A stretch of 59,350 nucleotides of DNA from Bacteroidota bacterium (GCA_024638565.1 JAHEKC010000007.1:1-59350), one strand, 5' to 3'. Shown: positions 10,139 to 19,888, counted from the first letter of the stretch. Numbers and translations: made by a program. Notes: generated by a model not told the origin, from the sequence alone.

Positions 10139-11377
10139 TCATGCATCCAGCTCTCCCGCTATGACATTCATGGAACTCATCGTCAGGATGGCATCGGACA
10201 ACATCCCGCCAACGATCATTTCAGGGTAGGCCTGGTAATATATGAAGCAGGGACGCCGCATATGCAACCGGTAAGGGGTACGGCCGCCATCGCTCACAAG
10301 GTAATATCCCAGTTCACCATTGCCTCCTTCCACCGGATGGTACACCTCCCCTTTCGGAACTTCGGTCTCACCCATGACAATCTTGAAATGCCAAATGAGC
10401 GCCTCCATGCTATTATATACCTCTTCCTTGGGAGGCAGGTAAAACGCTGGAACATCCGCATGGATGGATGTTTTATCCTCCAGCTTTTCCAGCTTTCGAA
10501 TGGCCTGTTCAATGATGCTGATGCTTTCCCACATTTCACGTTCGCGTACCATGAACCGGTCATAAGTATCTCCCTGGGTGCCTACCGGGATGATGAAGTC
10601 GAAATCCTCGTACGATGAATAAGGGCTGGCCACACGGACATCGTAATCCACACCCGTGGCCCGCAGGTTAGGTCCTGTGAAACCGTAAGACAAAGCGCGC
10701 TCTGCATCAATGGGACCGCATCCTATCGTACGGTCCATGAAAATCCTGTTGCGCACCAGCAGGTTCTCGAATTCCCGGAGTCCCTCCGGCAATTCCTTGA
10801 GCAACTTGTCGATCTTGCGCCAGGCTGTTTGTGAAAAATCACGTTCCAGCCCTCCTATCCTGCCGATATTGGTGGTAAGCCGTGCTCCGCAAATCTCTTC
10901 GTAAATCTCGTAAATGTGTTCCCTGAACTGGAAGATGTAAAGGAATCCGGTCATGGCACCGCTGTCGACGCCTATCACGCTGTTGCAGATGATGTGGTCT
11001 GACAGCCGGGCAAGTTCCATGATGATTACGCGCAGGTAGTCCACACGCTTGGGAAGCCGGATGCCACCAAGTTTTTCGACCGTCATGTGCCAGCCCATGT
11101 TGTTGATGGGCGAGGAACAGTAATTGAGGCGGTCCGTAATGGGTGTTACCTGGGCATAAGGCCGTCGCTCCGCCAGCTTTTCAAAAGCCCTGTGTATATA
11201 CCCGATGGTAGGCGTGGCGGAAACAATCTTTTCGCCGTCCATTTGCAGAACGTTTTGAAAAATGCCATGGGTGGCGGGATGTGTGGGGCCCAGGTTGAGC
11301 GTGGTGTATTGCTTCTGCTCCAGCGCACCTCCGGCCTCTCCTGGCTGCAACTGTTCACCGGCTTCCTTGTTACTCAT
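10139..11377 (-). CDS. nuoD: NADH-quinone oxidoreductase subunit D
   Basis: LNLGPTHPATHGIFQNVLQMDGE; C-terminal DAILTMSSMNVIAGELDA; 412 aa. Confidence 0.98.
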   Translation of the reverse strand: MSNKEAGEQLQPGEAGGALEQKQYTTLNLGPTHPATHGIFQNVLQMDGEKIVSATPTIGYIHRAFEKLAERRPYAQVTPITDRLNYCSSPINNMGWHMTVEKLGGIRLPKRVDYLRVIIMELARLSDHIICNSVIGVDSGAMTGFLYIFQFREHIYEIYEEICGARLTTNIGRIGGLERDFSQTAWRKIDKLLKELPEGLREFENLLVRNRIFMDRTIGCGPIDAERALSYGFTGPNLRATGVDYDVRVASPYSSYEDFDFIIPVGTQGDTYDRFMVREREMWESISIIEQAIRKLEKLEDKTSIHADVPAFYLPPKEEVYNSMEALIWHFKIVMGETEVPKGEVYHPVEGGNGELGYYLVSDGGRTPYRLHMRRPCFIYYQAYPEMIVGGMLSDAILTMSSMNVIAGELDA

Positions 11378-11871
11378 CTCCCGAACATTTTATCGTCCTT
11401 GTCGTAGCGAGCCTGGTCTTCGAGCGGGTATTCCTTCCTGAGAGGCCACCCTTCCATGTCATCCATGTTAAGGATGCGACTGAGGTTGGGATGACCCTGG
11501 AAGCGGAACCCGTAAAAATCATATGTTTCACGCTCCATCCAGTTGGCACCCGCAAAAACCGGAATCATGGAAGGAAATTCCGGCGGGTCATCGGCCGTAA
11601 AGGCCTCCACCCGTACGCGCAGGTTGCGCGGCAGATCGTGCAGGTGGTAGACCATGCCGAACGGTTTGTCCCGGTCCGGGTAATGCATTCCATGGCAACT
11701 GGTCAGGAACGCGTAACCGGCATCTTTCAAGGTGCGAATCGCCGTATCAAGTACTTCCGGCCCGACCGTGGCCACGGAAATATCAGTGTGTTTAACCACT
11801 CCCAGCAAACCCGCTCCACACGATTCCTGCAATTGGGCCTCCAGTTCGGCCGGTTCGGGTGAGGATAGCAT
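11374..11871 (-). CDS. nuoC: NADH-quinone oxidoreductase subunit C
   Basis: ANWMERETYDFYGFRFQGHPNLSRILNMDDMEGWPLRKEYPLEDQ. Confidence 0.97.
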   Translation of the reverse strand: MLSSPEPAELEAQLQESCGAGLLGVVKHTDISVATVGPEVLDTAIRTLKDAGYAFLTSCHGMHYPDRDKPFGMVYHLHDLPRNLRVRVEAFTADDPPEFPSMIPVFAGANWMERETYDFYGFRFQGHPNLSRILNMDDMEGWPLRKEYPLEDQARYDKDDKMFGR

Positions 11872-11879
11872 ATGCAGGT

Positions 11880-12416
11880 CTATTGGATTCCGTAAGAGGC
11901 GAGCAGCTCCTTGTATTCGGCCGAATCCCGCCTTCTTAACGATTCGCCTTTAACGAGTTTTTGAATCAGAAGGATCCCGTCAAGGATCTGCTCCGGCCTG
12001 GGAGGGCAGCCGGGAACGTAAACGTCGACCGGGATGATTCGGTCGATACCCTGCAGCACCGAATAGGTATCGAAAATACCGCCGCTGCTCGCGCAAGCCC
12101 CCACGGAAAGCACCCAGCGCGGTTCCGCCATCTGCTCATATACCTGCCGCAGCACGGGACCCATTTTCTTTGCAATAGTTCCCATCACCATCAGCAGGTC
12201 GGCTTGCCGGGGTGAAAAGCTGAGCCTTTCCGCGCCGAAACGCGCAAGATCGTAATGCGAAGCCATGGTGGCCATGAATTCGATGCCGCAGCAGGAGGTG
12301 GCAAACGGCAGCGGCCACAGGGAATTGGCACGGGCAAGCCCGACAGCCTGGTCCAGCTTGGTGGCGAAAAATCCACTGCCCTGGTATCCTTCCGGTGTAT
12401 TGACGACCTTGACCAT
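11880..12416 (-). CDS. nuoB: NADH-quinone oxidoreductase subunit B
   Basis: [62 protein letters not shown]. Confidence 0.98.
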   Translation of the reverse strand: MVKVVNTPEGYQGSGFFATKLDQAVGLARANSLWPLPFATSCCGIEFMATMASHYDLARFGAERLSFSPRQADLLMVMGTIAKKMGPVLRQVYEQMAEPRWVLSVGACASSGGIFDTYSVLQGIDRIIPVDVYVPGCPPRPEQILDGILLIQKLVKGESLRRRDSAEYKELLASYGIQ

Positions 12417-12472
12417 TTAATTTTTTCCGTTACGGATGTGTTATGCTTCCAATAATTTCGACGTTGTCATGG

Positions 12473-12835
12473 TCACTCCCACTTGAGCGCCCCTCTCCTA
12501 ATAATATAGGTAAATCCCACCAGGAAAAGCGAAAGGAAGATGAGCATTTCCACAAAGCCGAACATCCCCATATCCTTAAAGTTAACAGCCCAGGGATACA
12601 TAAAGATTATCTCCACATCGAAAAGGACGAAAAGGATGGCAACCAGGAAGTACTTGATCGAGAATGGCATCCTGGCATTCTCCTGGGATTCGATCCCGCA
12701 TTCGAAGGGCTCGAGCTTTACCTCCGTTTTCCGGCGGGGGCCCAGCAAATGTGTGACGAAGATGGTGAACAGGACGAATCCTGAAGCCACGACAAACATC
12801 ATGGCAATGGGCAGGTAGTCAGCGGGCGTACTCAT
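12473..12835 (-). CDS. nuoA: NADH-quinone oxidoreductase subunit A
   Basis: FECGIESQENARMPFSIKYFLVAILFVLFDVEIIFMYPWAV NuoA motif. Confidence 0.97.
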   Translation of the reverse strand: MSTPADYLPIAMMFVVASGFVLFTIFVTHLLGPRRKTEVKLEPFECGIESQENARMPFSIKYFLVAILFVLFDVEIIFMYPWAVNFKDMGMFGFVEMLIFLSLFLVGFTYIIRRGALKWE

Positions 12836-12917
12836 GTCCGGGCACCGGCTCGTTCAGTCATTTAGCTGTATATCCTTCAAAACGAAAGCCTTGAATGCAA
12901 GCAGCGAGCCTCGGAGG

Positions 12918-12948
12918 CAAATTTAGCTTTTTTACGTGTACCGTCACA
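12918..12948 (-). promoter_or_regulatory. Bacteroidota-type sigma promoter for the nuo operon
   Basis: Minus strand reads TGTG-N19-TAAATTTG upstream of nuoA; matches the Bacteroidota -33 TTTG / -7 TAnnTTTG consensus (perfect -7, partial -33). Confidence 0.5.
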
Positions 12949-13031
12949 GCGCGGGCATTCGTACCTAAGCGGCTGAACCTCATTTAATTTTAATCTAAAA
13001 TCAATATCATTGCAATTCAACAACATCCGCT

Positions 13032-13412
13032 ATGAAAATTTCCCGAATCCTTTCGCTGCCACTTTTCGTTTTAATGCTAATCGTGGCCGCTTGCGGCAGC
13101 CCGTCCGGCGAGGAACAGGCTGGCGAGGGCACGGCTACCGAGGAAGAAGGGCCTGCCGTGATTACAGACCTGGCGGGGGTTTCTTCCTATTACGAATGCC
13201 CCATGAAATGCGATGGGAAGCAATACGACGGGCCCGGTGCATGTCCGGACTGCGGAATGCCCCTGGCGCTCGTGGAGGAAGACGGTGAAAACGGCGATGC
13301 CGGGAACCAGGAGGAACACGACCATGAAGGACACGACCACGAGGGACATTCCCATGAGGACGCTCCGGCTGATGGAGGGGATGGGGACGACCAAACGGGT
13401 GCCGAAGGTTAA
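13032..13412 (+). CDS. Lipoprotein with heavy-metal-binding (HMBD-like) zinc-ribbon motif and His-rich tail
   Basis: Lipobox LIVAAC; YYECPMKCDGKQYDGPGACPDCGMPL motif; HDHEGHDHEGHSHED tail. Confidence 0.8.
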   Translation: MKISRILSLPLFVLMLIVAACGSPSGEEQAGEGTATEEEGPAVITDLAGVSSYYECPMKCDGKQYDGPGACPDCGMPLALVEEDGENGDAGNQEEHDHEGHDHEGHSHEDAPADGGDGDDQTGAEG

Positions 13413-13440
13413 CCGGCAACCGGTATTAAATACCTTTTGA

Positions 13441-13788
13441 ATGAAAAGGATTTTAACCATAGCAATACTCGCTTCCATTGTGCTGAGCACTACCGGCATC
13501 GTGGTGGCTCGTCATTACTGTAAGATTGCGTTCAGCGAGAGCTGCAATAAAAATTGCTGTGAAAAATCCACGGTACCCTGCTGCAATACCGAAGTAAAAT
13601 TTTATCAACTTGATTACGTCACTCTTGTCTCTGACCAGGTACGTGTGGAAGCAGGGTTGATTCCCGCCAAACCTGTTTATTTACCTGAATTATACAACCA
13701 GCGGTTTACCGCATCCTATTCCTGCCTGGCATTCCGCGCCCCGCCGGGCCCGCCGGCACAGGCACTTTTGCAATCCTTCCTCATTTGA
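13441..13788 (+). CDS. Cys-rich small exported protein, HYC_CC_PP-like family
   Basis: Hydrophobic N-terminus followed by ARHYCKIAFSESCNKNCCEKSTVPCCN; 115 aa; sits directly upstream of a TonB receptor. Confidence 0.7.
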   Translation: MKRILTIAILASIVLSTTGIVVARHYCKIAFSESCNKNCCEKSTVPCCNTEVKFYQLDYVTLVSDQVRVEAGLIPAKPVYLPELYNQRFTASYSCLAFRAPPGPPAQALLQSFLI

Positions 13789-13850
13789 ATTGACAGGCGG
13801 GCGACCAGCCCGGACGGAGATTTCCTGTTTTACCTTTCAATTCTATCAAC

Positions 13851-16046
13851 ATGAAAATTATATCTGCAATTATAGTTGCGGTCGTGTGTGTCTGCCCGGC
13901 CGCTGCACAAACGATCAGGGGTATCGTGTTCGAACAAAACGAACATGGCAAAAAGTCGCCGTTGACAGGCGCCAGCGTCTATTTCCCCGGGACCGCGACC
14001 GGTACGACCACCGGCAGCGACGGGCGGTTCACCATTGAAAAGACCGGGGACCTGCCGGATTCGCTTGTATTCAGCTTTATCGGCTATTTGAGGGATACGC
14101 TCGCCATTACCGGCCATCCCATGAAAGTGGTGCTGGACCGTTCCCTGACGCTCGAGCAGGTCGAAATACAGGCCCGGCAGCCGGAGTCATACATTTCTAT
14201 GCTCGAACCCATCAAGACCGAAATCCTGACCACTGCTGAACTGAAAAAGAACGCATGCTGTAACCTGAGCGAAAGTTTCGAATCCAATCCCACGGTAGAT
14301 GCGTCGTACACGGATGCCGTCACCGGTGTGCGGCAAATCCAGATGCTGGGTCTCTCCGGCAGGTACGTTCAGAAATTGCAGGATGTGCTGCCGGCAGCAC
14401 GCGGTTTGAATACGGTCATGGGCTTCAATAATATTCCGGGTCCCTGGGCGCAGGATATCAGCGTGGTCAAGGGGGCAGGCAGCGTGGTTAATGGTTACGA
14501 GTCTGTATCCGGCCAGATTAACGTGGAACTCAAGAAGCCCGAGCAAACAGACAACTGGTACCTGAACCTTTACGGCAACGGGGAAGGACGGGCGGAAATC
14601 AACCTGTTGCATGCCATTCCGATTAGCGAAAAGTGGAGCACCATGTTCCTGACCCATGGCAGCGTGCTGGAGAACAAGAATGATCACAATGGCGACAACT
14701 TTCTCGATATCCCCCGCTACCGCAGGTACAGCCTGATGAACCGGTGGAAATACGACTCCGGTCACCGGGTGGAAGGCATGGCAGGAGTCATTTACCACGA
14801 TGACGACCGCACGGGAGGTGACATCCGGTTCGATGAAAAAACAGACAAGCTATCCGACCGCTATTACGGGATCGGGATCCGGAGCAGGCGCGTGGAAGCC
14901 TTTTCTAAGACAAGCCTGGGATTTATCGGTCATGAGTACAAGAGCGTGGGGCTTCAGCTATCCTATTCCATGCATGATGCGGAAAGCTATTTCGGACAGA
15001 AGCCCTATGCGGGCGAACAACATACGCTCTGGGCCAACCTGATATACCAGTCGGTATTCACAGATACGCGGAACAAATTCAGGATGGGGGCAAGCTTTAT
15101 GTATGACGATATCGAAGAACAATACCTCGAGCAGCCGTTTTCACGCCTCGAGACAGTACCGGGCGTGTTTTTCGAATACACTTACGACGATCTCAAGCAC
15201 TGGACCCTCCTCCTGGGCGTGCGAGGCGACTACCACAATGAATACGACCTTTTCTATTCGCCAAGAATACATGCCCGGTACCGTCCCGGCGAGAACACAA
15301 CCATCCGGTTGTCCGCCGGACGCGGGTATCGCGTGGCCAATTTCTTCGTCGAACAGATGCAGGTGCTGGCCTCGTCCCGGGACATCGTGTTTCTGGACGA
15401 TCCGGGAGTGGAACACGCATGGAATTACGGTATGAACGTTTCACATTGTATCGAGATCGCAGGCCGGCTGGCCAGCCTGTCGGTTGATTTTTACCGAACG
15501 GATTTTACAAATAAACTGGTGGTCGACCTGTATGCCGACGCCACACGCGCATACGTGTTTCACCTGGAGGACCGGTCCTGGTCCAACAGTTTCCAGGCCG
15601 AGATTTCGTACGAACTGACGCTTAACCTCAAGGCAAAGGCAGCCTTTAAACTTCAGGAGGCGCGCAGCCAATACCTTTCAGGCGAGCGCAAGACGCCTTT
15701 TAACCCGTCCAGCCGCGGACTGGTGAACCTGGCCTATGAAACACCATCGGGAACCTGGAAGTTTGATTTTACCACGCAATGGGTCGGCCCGCAGCAACTC
15801 CCGCTTTACCATGACCAGGACGAAATCATGCGGGAATCACCCGAATACGTGCGGTTGCTGGGACAGGTAACGCTTCGCCGCGGCCGCTGGGACCTGTACA
15901 TCGGCGGTGAGAACCTTGGTGACTTCAAACAAGAAAAGGCGATCATTAACCCGGATGATCCGTTCGGCGAATTTTTTGATGCCGGAATCGCATGGGGCCC
16001 TATTACCGGCAGGATGTTCTATGGTGGGCTCAGGTATGTGCTCTGA
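13851..16046 (+). CDS. TonB-dependent outer-membrane receptor with CarboxypepD_reg-like N-terminus (putative metal/metal-chelate transporter)
   Basis: Signal peptide; RGIVFEQN...GASVYFPGTATGTTTGSDGRFTI; plug VKGAGSVVNGYESVSGQINVELKKP; beta-barrel; plug contains KKNACCNLSESFESNPTVD. Confidence 0.88.
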   Translation: MKIISAIIVAVVCVCPAAAQTIRGIVFEQNEHGKKSPLTGASVYFPGTATGTTTGSDGRFTIEKTGDLPDSLVFSFIGYLRDTLAITGHPMKVVLDRSLTLEQVEIQARQPESYISMLEPIKTEILTTAELKKNACCNLSESFESNPTVDASYTDAVTGVRQIQMLGLSGRYVQKLQDVLPAARGLNTVMGFNNIPGPWAQDISVVKGAGSVVNGYESVSGQINVELKKPEQTDNWYLNLYGNGEGRAEINLLHAIPISEKWSTMFLTHGSVLENKNDHNGDNFLDIPRYRRYSLMNRWKYDSGHRVEGMAGVIYHDDDRTGGDIRFDEKTDKLSDRYYGIGIRSRRVEAFSKTSLGFIGHEYKSVGLQLSYSMHDAESYFGQKPYAGEQHTLWANLIYQSVFTDTRNKFRMGASFMYDDIEEQYLEQPFSRLETVPGVFFEYTYDDLKHWTLLLGVRGDYHNEYDLFYSPRIHARYRPGENTTIRLSAGRGYRVANFFVEQMQVLASSRDIVFLDDPGVEHAWNYGMNVSHCIEIAGRLASLSVDFYRTDFTNKLVVDLYADATRAYVFHLEDRSWSNSFQAEISYELTLNLKAKAAFKLQEARSQYLSGERKTPFNPSSRGLVNLAYETPSGTWKFDFTTQWVGPQQLPLYHDQDEIMRESPEYVRLLGQVTLRRGRWDLYIGGENLGDFKQEKAIINPDDPFGEFFDAGIAWGPITGRMFYGGLRYVL

Positions 16047-16062
16047 TTTGTATCTTGTACAC

Positions 16063-17094
16063 GTGCGCAGAACGATTTTAGCATTATGCATAGCCGGCCT
16101 GTGGCCAGCGGCGCAGGCACTGGCCCAGAAAGAATATGTGCTTGACACGATGCGGCTCACGTACCATGCGAACTTCAGGGGCTTGTCCGTGGTGAATGAC
16201 AAGGTCATCTGGATTTGCGGCAACAATGGATTCGTCTGCCGCTCCGTCAATGGCGGACAATCCTGGGATACCATGCAGGTGGCCAGTTACGAGGGAAGCG
16301 ATTTCAGGGACATAGAGGGGTTTGACAGCAGAACGGCGGTAGTGATGAGTTCCGGGACGCCGGCCCTTATACTGAAGACCACTGACGGGGGGAAGCGCTG
16401 GAAGCGTGTTTTCCGCGATGAAAGGCCTGAAGTCTTCCTTAACGGCATGGCATTCTGGGATCACAAACGCGGAATCGCTTTCGGCGACCCGGTGGATCGG
16501 AAGCTGTTTTTATTGCAAACCAGCAACGGGGGCGGCAACTGGAAGGAAATTCCCTTCCGGGACTGCCCGGTAACCCAGGATGGTGAGCATGGCTACGCAG
16601 CCAGCGGAACCTCTGTGCGCGCCACTGGACAAGGATACGCCTTTATCGGAACAGGAGGTCGTGCCGCACACCTTTTTACCAGTGGTGATTACGGCAAAAC
16701 CTGGCAAAAAAAGTCATGCCCTATTCTTAAAAAGCCGGAGTCCGGCGGGGTATTCAGTGTGGCTTTCAAGGATGCCCGTACCGGCGTAATCATGGGTGGC
16801 GATTACAAGGCTGACACCTCTGCAGTGGAAAACTGTTTTCTGACTTACAACGGGGGGATATCCTGGAAGCCTCCGTTGAAAGCGCCGGGAGGTTTCCGGT
16901 CGTGCGTGGAATACATCAACCAGACCACCCTGATGGCGACCGGGCCCACCGGGACGGAGTATTCGCGGGATGGCGGAAATACCTGGGTCCCCATCTCTGC
17001 CGCCGGCTTCAACGTGGTGCGGAAAGCCAAAAAGGGAACACGGATCTTCCTTGCGGGCCCCGGCGGCCTGATCGGGATCATCTCGAAGTACTAG
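16063..17094 (+). CDS. Secreted BNR/Ycf48-like beta-propeller protein
   Basis: GTG start at 16063 gives signal peptide (V/M)RRTILALCIAGLWPAAQALAQ; repeats such as SVNGGQSWDTM, TTDGGKRWKRV, TSNGGGNWKEI, TSGDYGKTWQKK, SRDGGNTWVPI. Confidence 0.75.
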   Translation: MRRTILALCIAGLWPAAQALAQKEYVLDTMRLTYHANFRGLSVVNDKVIWICGNNGFVCRSVNGGQSWDTMQVASYEGSDFRDIEGFDSRTAVVMSSGTPALILKTTDGGKRWKRVFRDERPEVFLNGMAFWDHKRGIAFGDPVDRKLFLLQTSNGGGNWKEIPFRDCPVTQDGEHGYAASGTSVRATGQGYAFIGTGGRAAHLFTSGDYGKTWQKKSCPILKKPESGGVFSVAFKDARTGVIMGGDYKADTSAVENCFLTYNGGISWKPPLKAPGGFRSCVEYINQTTLMATGPTGTEYSRDGGNTWVPISAAGFNVVRKAKKGTRIFLAGPGGLIGIISKY

Positions 17095-17202
17095 CCCCCT
17101 TACTGCAATTCCTGCGCAATCAACATTTTCCTGTTGATTAAATGTATGCATTAGAACGTGTTACAATTTAAAGTGAGGGCTTGCCGTTCTTATTTTTGTA
17201 TC

Positions 17203-18153
17203 ATGAAAAGATATGTCCTGCTTCTTCCTGCCGTGTTCGGCATATGCGCCAGCATTGCCGTGGCGGGCCAGCCCGATTCTCCGCGTATTACCAAGGAGAC
17301 ATATATCGCCACGTACCGCGATCATGCCATTTCCAACATGATGAAATCCGGTGTTCCGGCAAGCATTACGCTGGCACAAGGCATCCTGGAATCCGAATTC
17401 GGCAACAGCTACCTGGCCCGCAAGGCCAACAACCACTTCGGCATCAAATGCCACAGTGGCTGGAAAGGCAGGAAGGTGTACCAGGATGACGACAAGCGGA
17501 ATGAATGCTTCCGCAGATACAAATCAGCGTCGGAATCGTTTGACGACCATTCGGATTTTCTGCGAACCCGGCAACGCTATGCTTTTCTGTTTGACCTGAA
17601 GATCACCGACTACAAAGGCTGGGCCCGGGGCCTCAAAAAGGCCGGATATGCCACCAACCCCAGTTATGCCGGCCGCCTCATCCGCATCATAGAGGAACAC
17701 CGGTTGCACGAGCTGGACCGGATGGGAGCGAACATGCCTGTGGCCTCTTCCGGCAAGCCTGCCGTGAAGCCCCGTAAGCAGCGCAAGCGCAGCCGCAGCG
17801 CATTTCCGGCGCCTGCACCCGCGTCGTACAAGATGACGGAGAACAACGTTCCTTTTGTAACGGTCAGGGAAGGCGAGACCTACTACTCCATCGCCAAAGC
17901 GAATCACCTGGAGCTTTGGCAGGTCTTCAAATACAATGACGCTGATATCCATGACATCCTGCATGTGGGCGACGTACTTTATGTAAAGCCCAAGCGCAAG
18001 AAAGCCCGGCAGGAAACGCACGTCGTCATCGAAGGTGAAACCATGCGTGACATCTCACAACTTTATGCCGTGAAGCTGAAAAAACTTTACCGGCATAACG
18101 ACATGCGTTGCTGCCAGGAGCCCAAACCCGGGCAGGTGATAAAGTTGAAGTAG
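17203..18153 (+). CDS. Glucosaminidase-domain peptidoglycan hydrolase with LysM domains
   Basis: FlgJ-like YIATYRDHAISNMMKSGVPASITLAQGILESEFGNSYLARKANNHFGIKC; C-terminal LysM-like segments (FVTVREGETYYSIAKANHLELWQVFKYN; HVVIEGETMRDISQLYAVKLKKLYRHN). Confidence 0.88.
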   Translation: MKRYVLLLPAVFGICASIAVAGQPDSPRITKETYIATYRDHAISNMMKSGVPASITLAQGILESEFGNSYLARKANNHFGIKCHSGWKGRKVYQDDDKRNECFRRYKSASESFDDHSDFLRTRQRYAFLFDLKITDYKGWARGLKKAGYATNPSYAGRLIRIIEEHRLHELDRMGANMPVASSGKPAVKPRKQRKRSRSAFPAPAPASYKMTENNVPFVTVREGETYYSIAKANHLELWQVFKYNDADIHDILHVGDVLYVKPKRKKARQETHVVIEGETMRDISQLYAVKLKKLYRHNDMRCCQEPKPGQVIKLK

Positions 18154-18426
18154 TCCGGGTTTTGCCGCTTTGCGGCTTAAGGTTGCTGAACGGTTGCGTT
18201 TTTGGTGCGGAATTGACAAAACCTCAAATTTCCGGCCCGAATGACCATGCCATCGGTCGGGCGGGCAACTTTCAACATAACCCGTGCCCCTGGCGTGGAA
18301 AGGTCCCTTCATGGCAGCACGACCTGGAACTTAAACCAGCAACTGATCACGGTTCACCCGCCCGCTTCGGCGTTCGGGCAGGGGATCACGGACTTCGCAT
18401 GCCGGAGCCCTGGCGAAGGCGGATCA

Positions 18427-18592
18427 CTGTTCACTGAACACATCTAAAAAGCAAATATTTAATGCATAACGCGTAATGCATAATGCATAATGCTTAAGGA
18501 TAGGCGATTGGCCGTACCTGTACCTGCGCCCTTGAATGTTCAATTTTCAACACTCAACTCTCAATGCGCAAGGGTGCCAATATTTCAGCTGA
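18427..18592. repeat. Intergenic direct repeat, copy 1
   Basis: ctgttcactgaacacatctaaaaagcaaata.ttaatgcataacgcgtaatgc...gcgcaagggtgccaatatttcagctga; near-identical to 18659-18817. Confidence 0.9.
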
Positions 18593-18658
18593 TGTATGGC
18601 CTGAAGCAGATCCGGTCAACGGATAACGGACTTCGTGCGCCATGGCTGAGGCGGGCCG

Positions 18659-18817
18659 CTGTTCACTGAACACATCTAAAAAGCAAATACTTAATGCATA
18701 ACGCGTAATGCATAATACTTAAGGATCGGTGATTGGCCGTACCTGTACCTGCGCCCTTGAATGTTCAATTTTCAACCCTCAACTCTCAATGCGCAAGGGT
18801 GCCAATATTTCAGCTGA
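18659..18817. repeat. Intergenic direct repeat, copy 2
   Basis: Near-identical to 18427-18592; the main difference is one missing cataatg heptamer, plus a few substitutions. Confidence 0.9.
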
Positions 18818-18905
18818 CTTCCAGCATGACTTGATTCCGGATCACCCTGCTTCCCGCGTTATCCGGGCAGGGGACCACGGCATACAGGTCACTGTTCCCC
18901 TGCGC

Positions 18906-19340
18906 TCAGCTGTGTCCTGAAATATAACTCTTAAGCATATTAATTGTTTCCTGCTGGTCGGCGATAACGGCCCTGACCACGTCGCCAATGGAAATCACGC
19001 CGGCAAGCTTACCGTCGTCCATCACGGGTAAATGCCGGAAATTATTATCCGTCATCAGCTGCATACAGTCGATGATGGACTGGTTGCTGCTTACCGTGAG
19101 TACCTTGGAAGTCATTATTTCCCTGACAAAAGTTTCGCGTGATTTTTTACCCTTCAGGATGATCTTACGGGCGTAATCCCGCTCGGACACGATGCCCACC
19201 ATCTTTTCATCCTCCATGACCAGCAGCGCGCCCACGTTATGCTCACCCATAACCTTTAGCGCCTCGAAAACCGTGGCGCCGGGACCCACGTGCAGGATGC
19301 CCTCCTTTTTTTTCTCGAGTAGATGTCTTAGTGTGATCAT
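18906..19340 (-). CDS. CBS domain-containing protein (two CBS motifs)
   Basis: VGPGATVFEALKVMGEHNVGALLVMEDEKMVGIVSERDYARKI; VSSNQSIIDCMQLMTDNNFRHLPVMDDGKLAGVISIGDVVRAVI. Confidence 0.93.
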   Translation of the reverse strand: MITLRHLLEKKKEGILHVGPGATVFEALKVMGEHNVGALLVMEDEKMVGIVSERDYARKIILKGKKSRETFVREIMTSKVLTVSSNQSIIDCMQLMTDNNFRHLPVMDDGKLAGVISIGDVVRAVIADQQETINMLKSYISGHS

Positions 19341-19375
19341 ATGCAGATGTTTGGATTTCAGTAGCCAATGTGGTG

Positions 19376-19888
19376 TCAGCGCGTCTCTTTAATGACCGCC
19401 GGTGCCGAATCCGCCTCACTCGCCGGTATGAATCGCAACGAACTTGTGTTGACACAATGCCGGGTATCTTTCGCGGTAAACCCCTCACCCAGGAAAACAT
19501 GCCCCAGGTGACCGCCGCAGTTGTTGCAAATGATCTCCGTCCGTCGGCCATCGGCATCTGGAACGCGGCGTACGGAACCGTCGATTTCGTCGTCAAAGCT
19601 GGGCCACCCGCAATGAGACTCAAATTTATCTCCTGACCGGTAAAGCCGTGCATTGCATTGCCTGCACAGGTACAGGCCCTCATCCTTTTTCTGGTAGTAA
19701 TCGCCGGTAAACGCCCGATCGGTTCCTTTTTGCAGGATGACATATTCCTCCTGCGGTGAGAGTTTATTGTATTCCATATTTACATTGGTATCGGATTGTT
19801 GAGGTTGCCCGGTGGGATGCTGGCAACCCGCCAGCAAAGGCCAGCAGAGGAAACACCCTGAAATGATATTCATTAAGAGCCTTGACAT
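19376..19888 (-). CDS. msrB: Peptide-methionine (R)-S-oxide reductase, exported/lipoprotein form
   Basis: CRQCNARLYRSGDKFESHCGWPSFDDEIDGSVRRVPD; CNNCGGHLGHVFLGEGFTAKDTRHCVNTSSLRFIP; N-terminal lipobox-like LLAGC. Confidence 0.93.
   Translation of the reverse strand: MSRLLMNIISGCFLCWPLLAGCQHPTGQPQQSDTNVNMEYNKLSPQEEYVILQKGTDRAFTGDYYQKKDEGLYLCRQCNARLYRSGDKFESHCGWPSFDDEIDGSVRRVPDADGRRTEIICNNCGGHLGHVFLGEGFTAKDTRHCVNTSSLRFIPASEADSAPAVIKETR

Noticed and set aside
10040-10618. 192-aa plus-strand ORF opposite nuoD
   Set aside because: Antisense to nuoD with no recognisable motif.
17191-17198. TATTTTTG as a promoter for the glucosaminidase gene
   Set aside because: It matches TAnnTTTG but lies only 4 bp before the ATG and has no TTTG at the right spacing; a leaderless start is possible but unsupported.
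18427-18817. CRISPR array at the intergenic repeats
   Set aside because: Only two long copies (~160 bp), no short regularly spaced repeats and no cas genes nearby.
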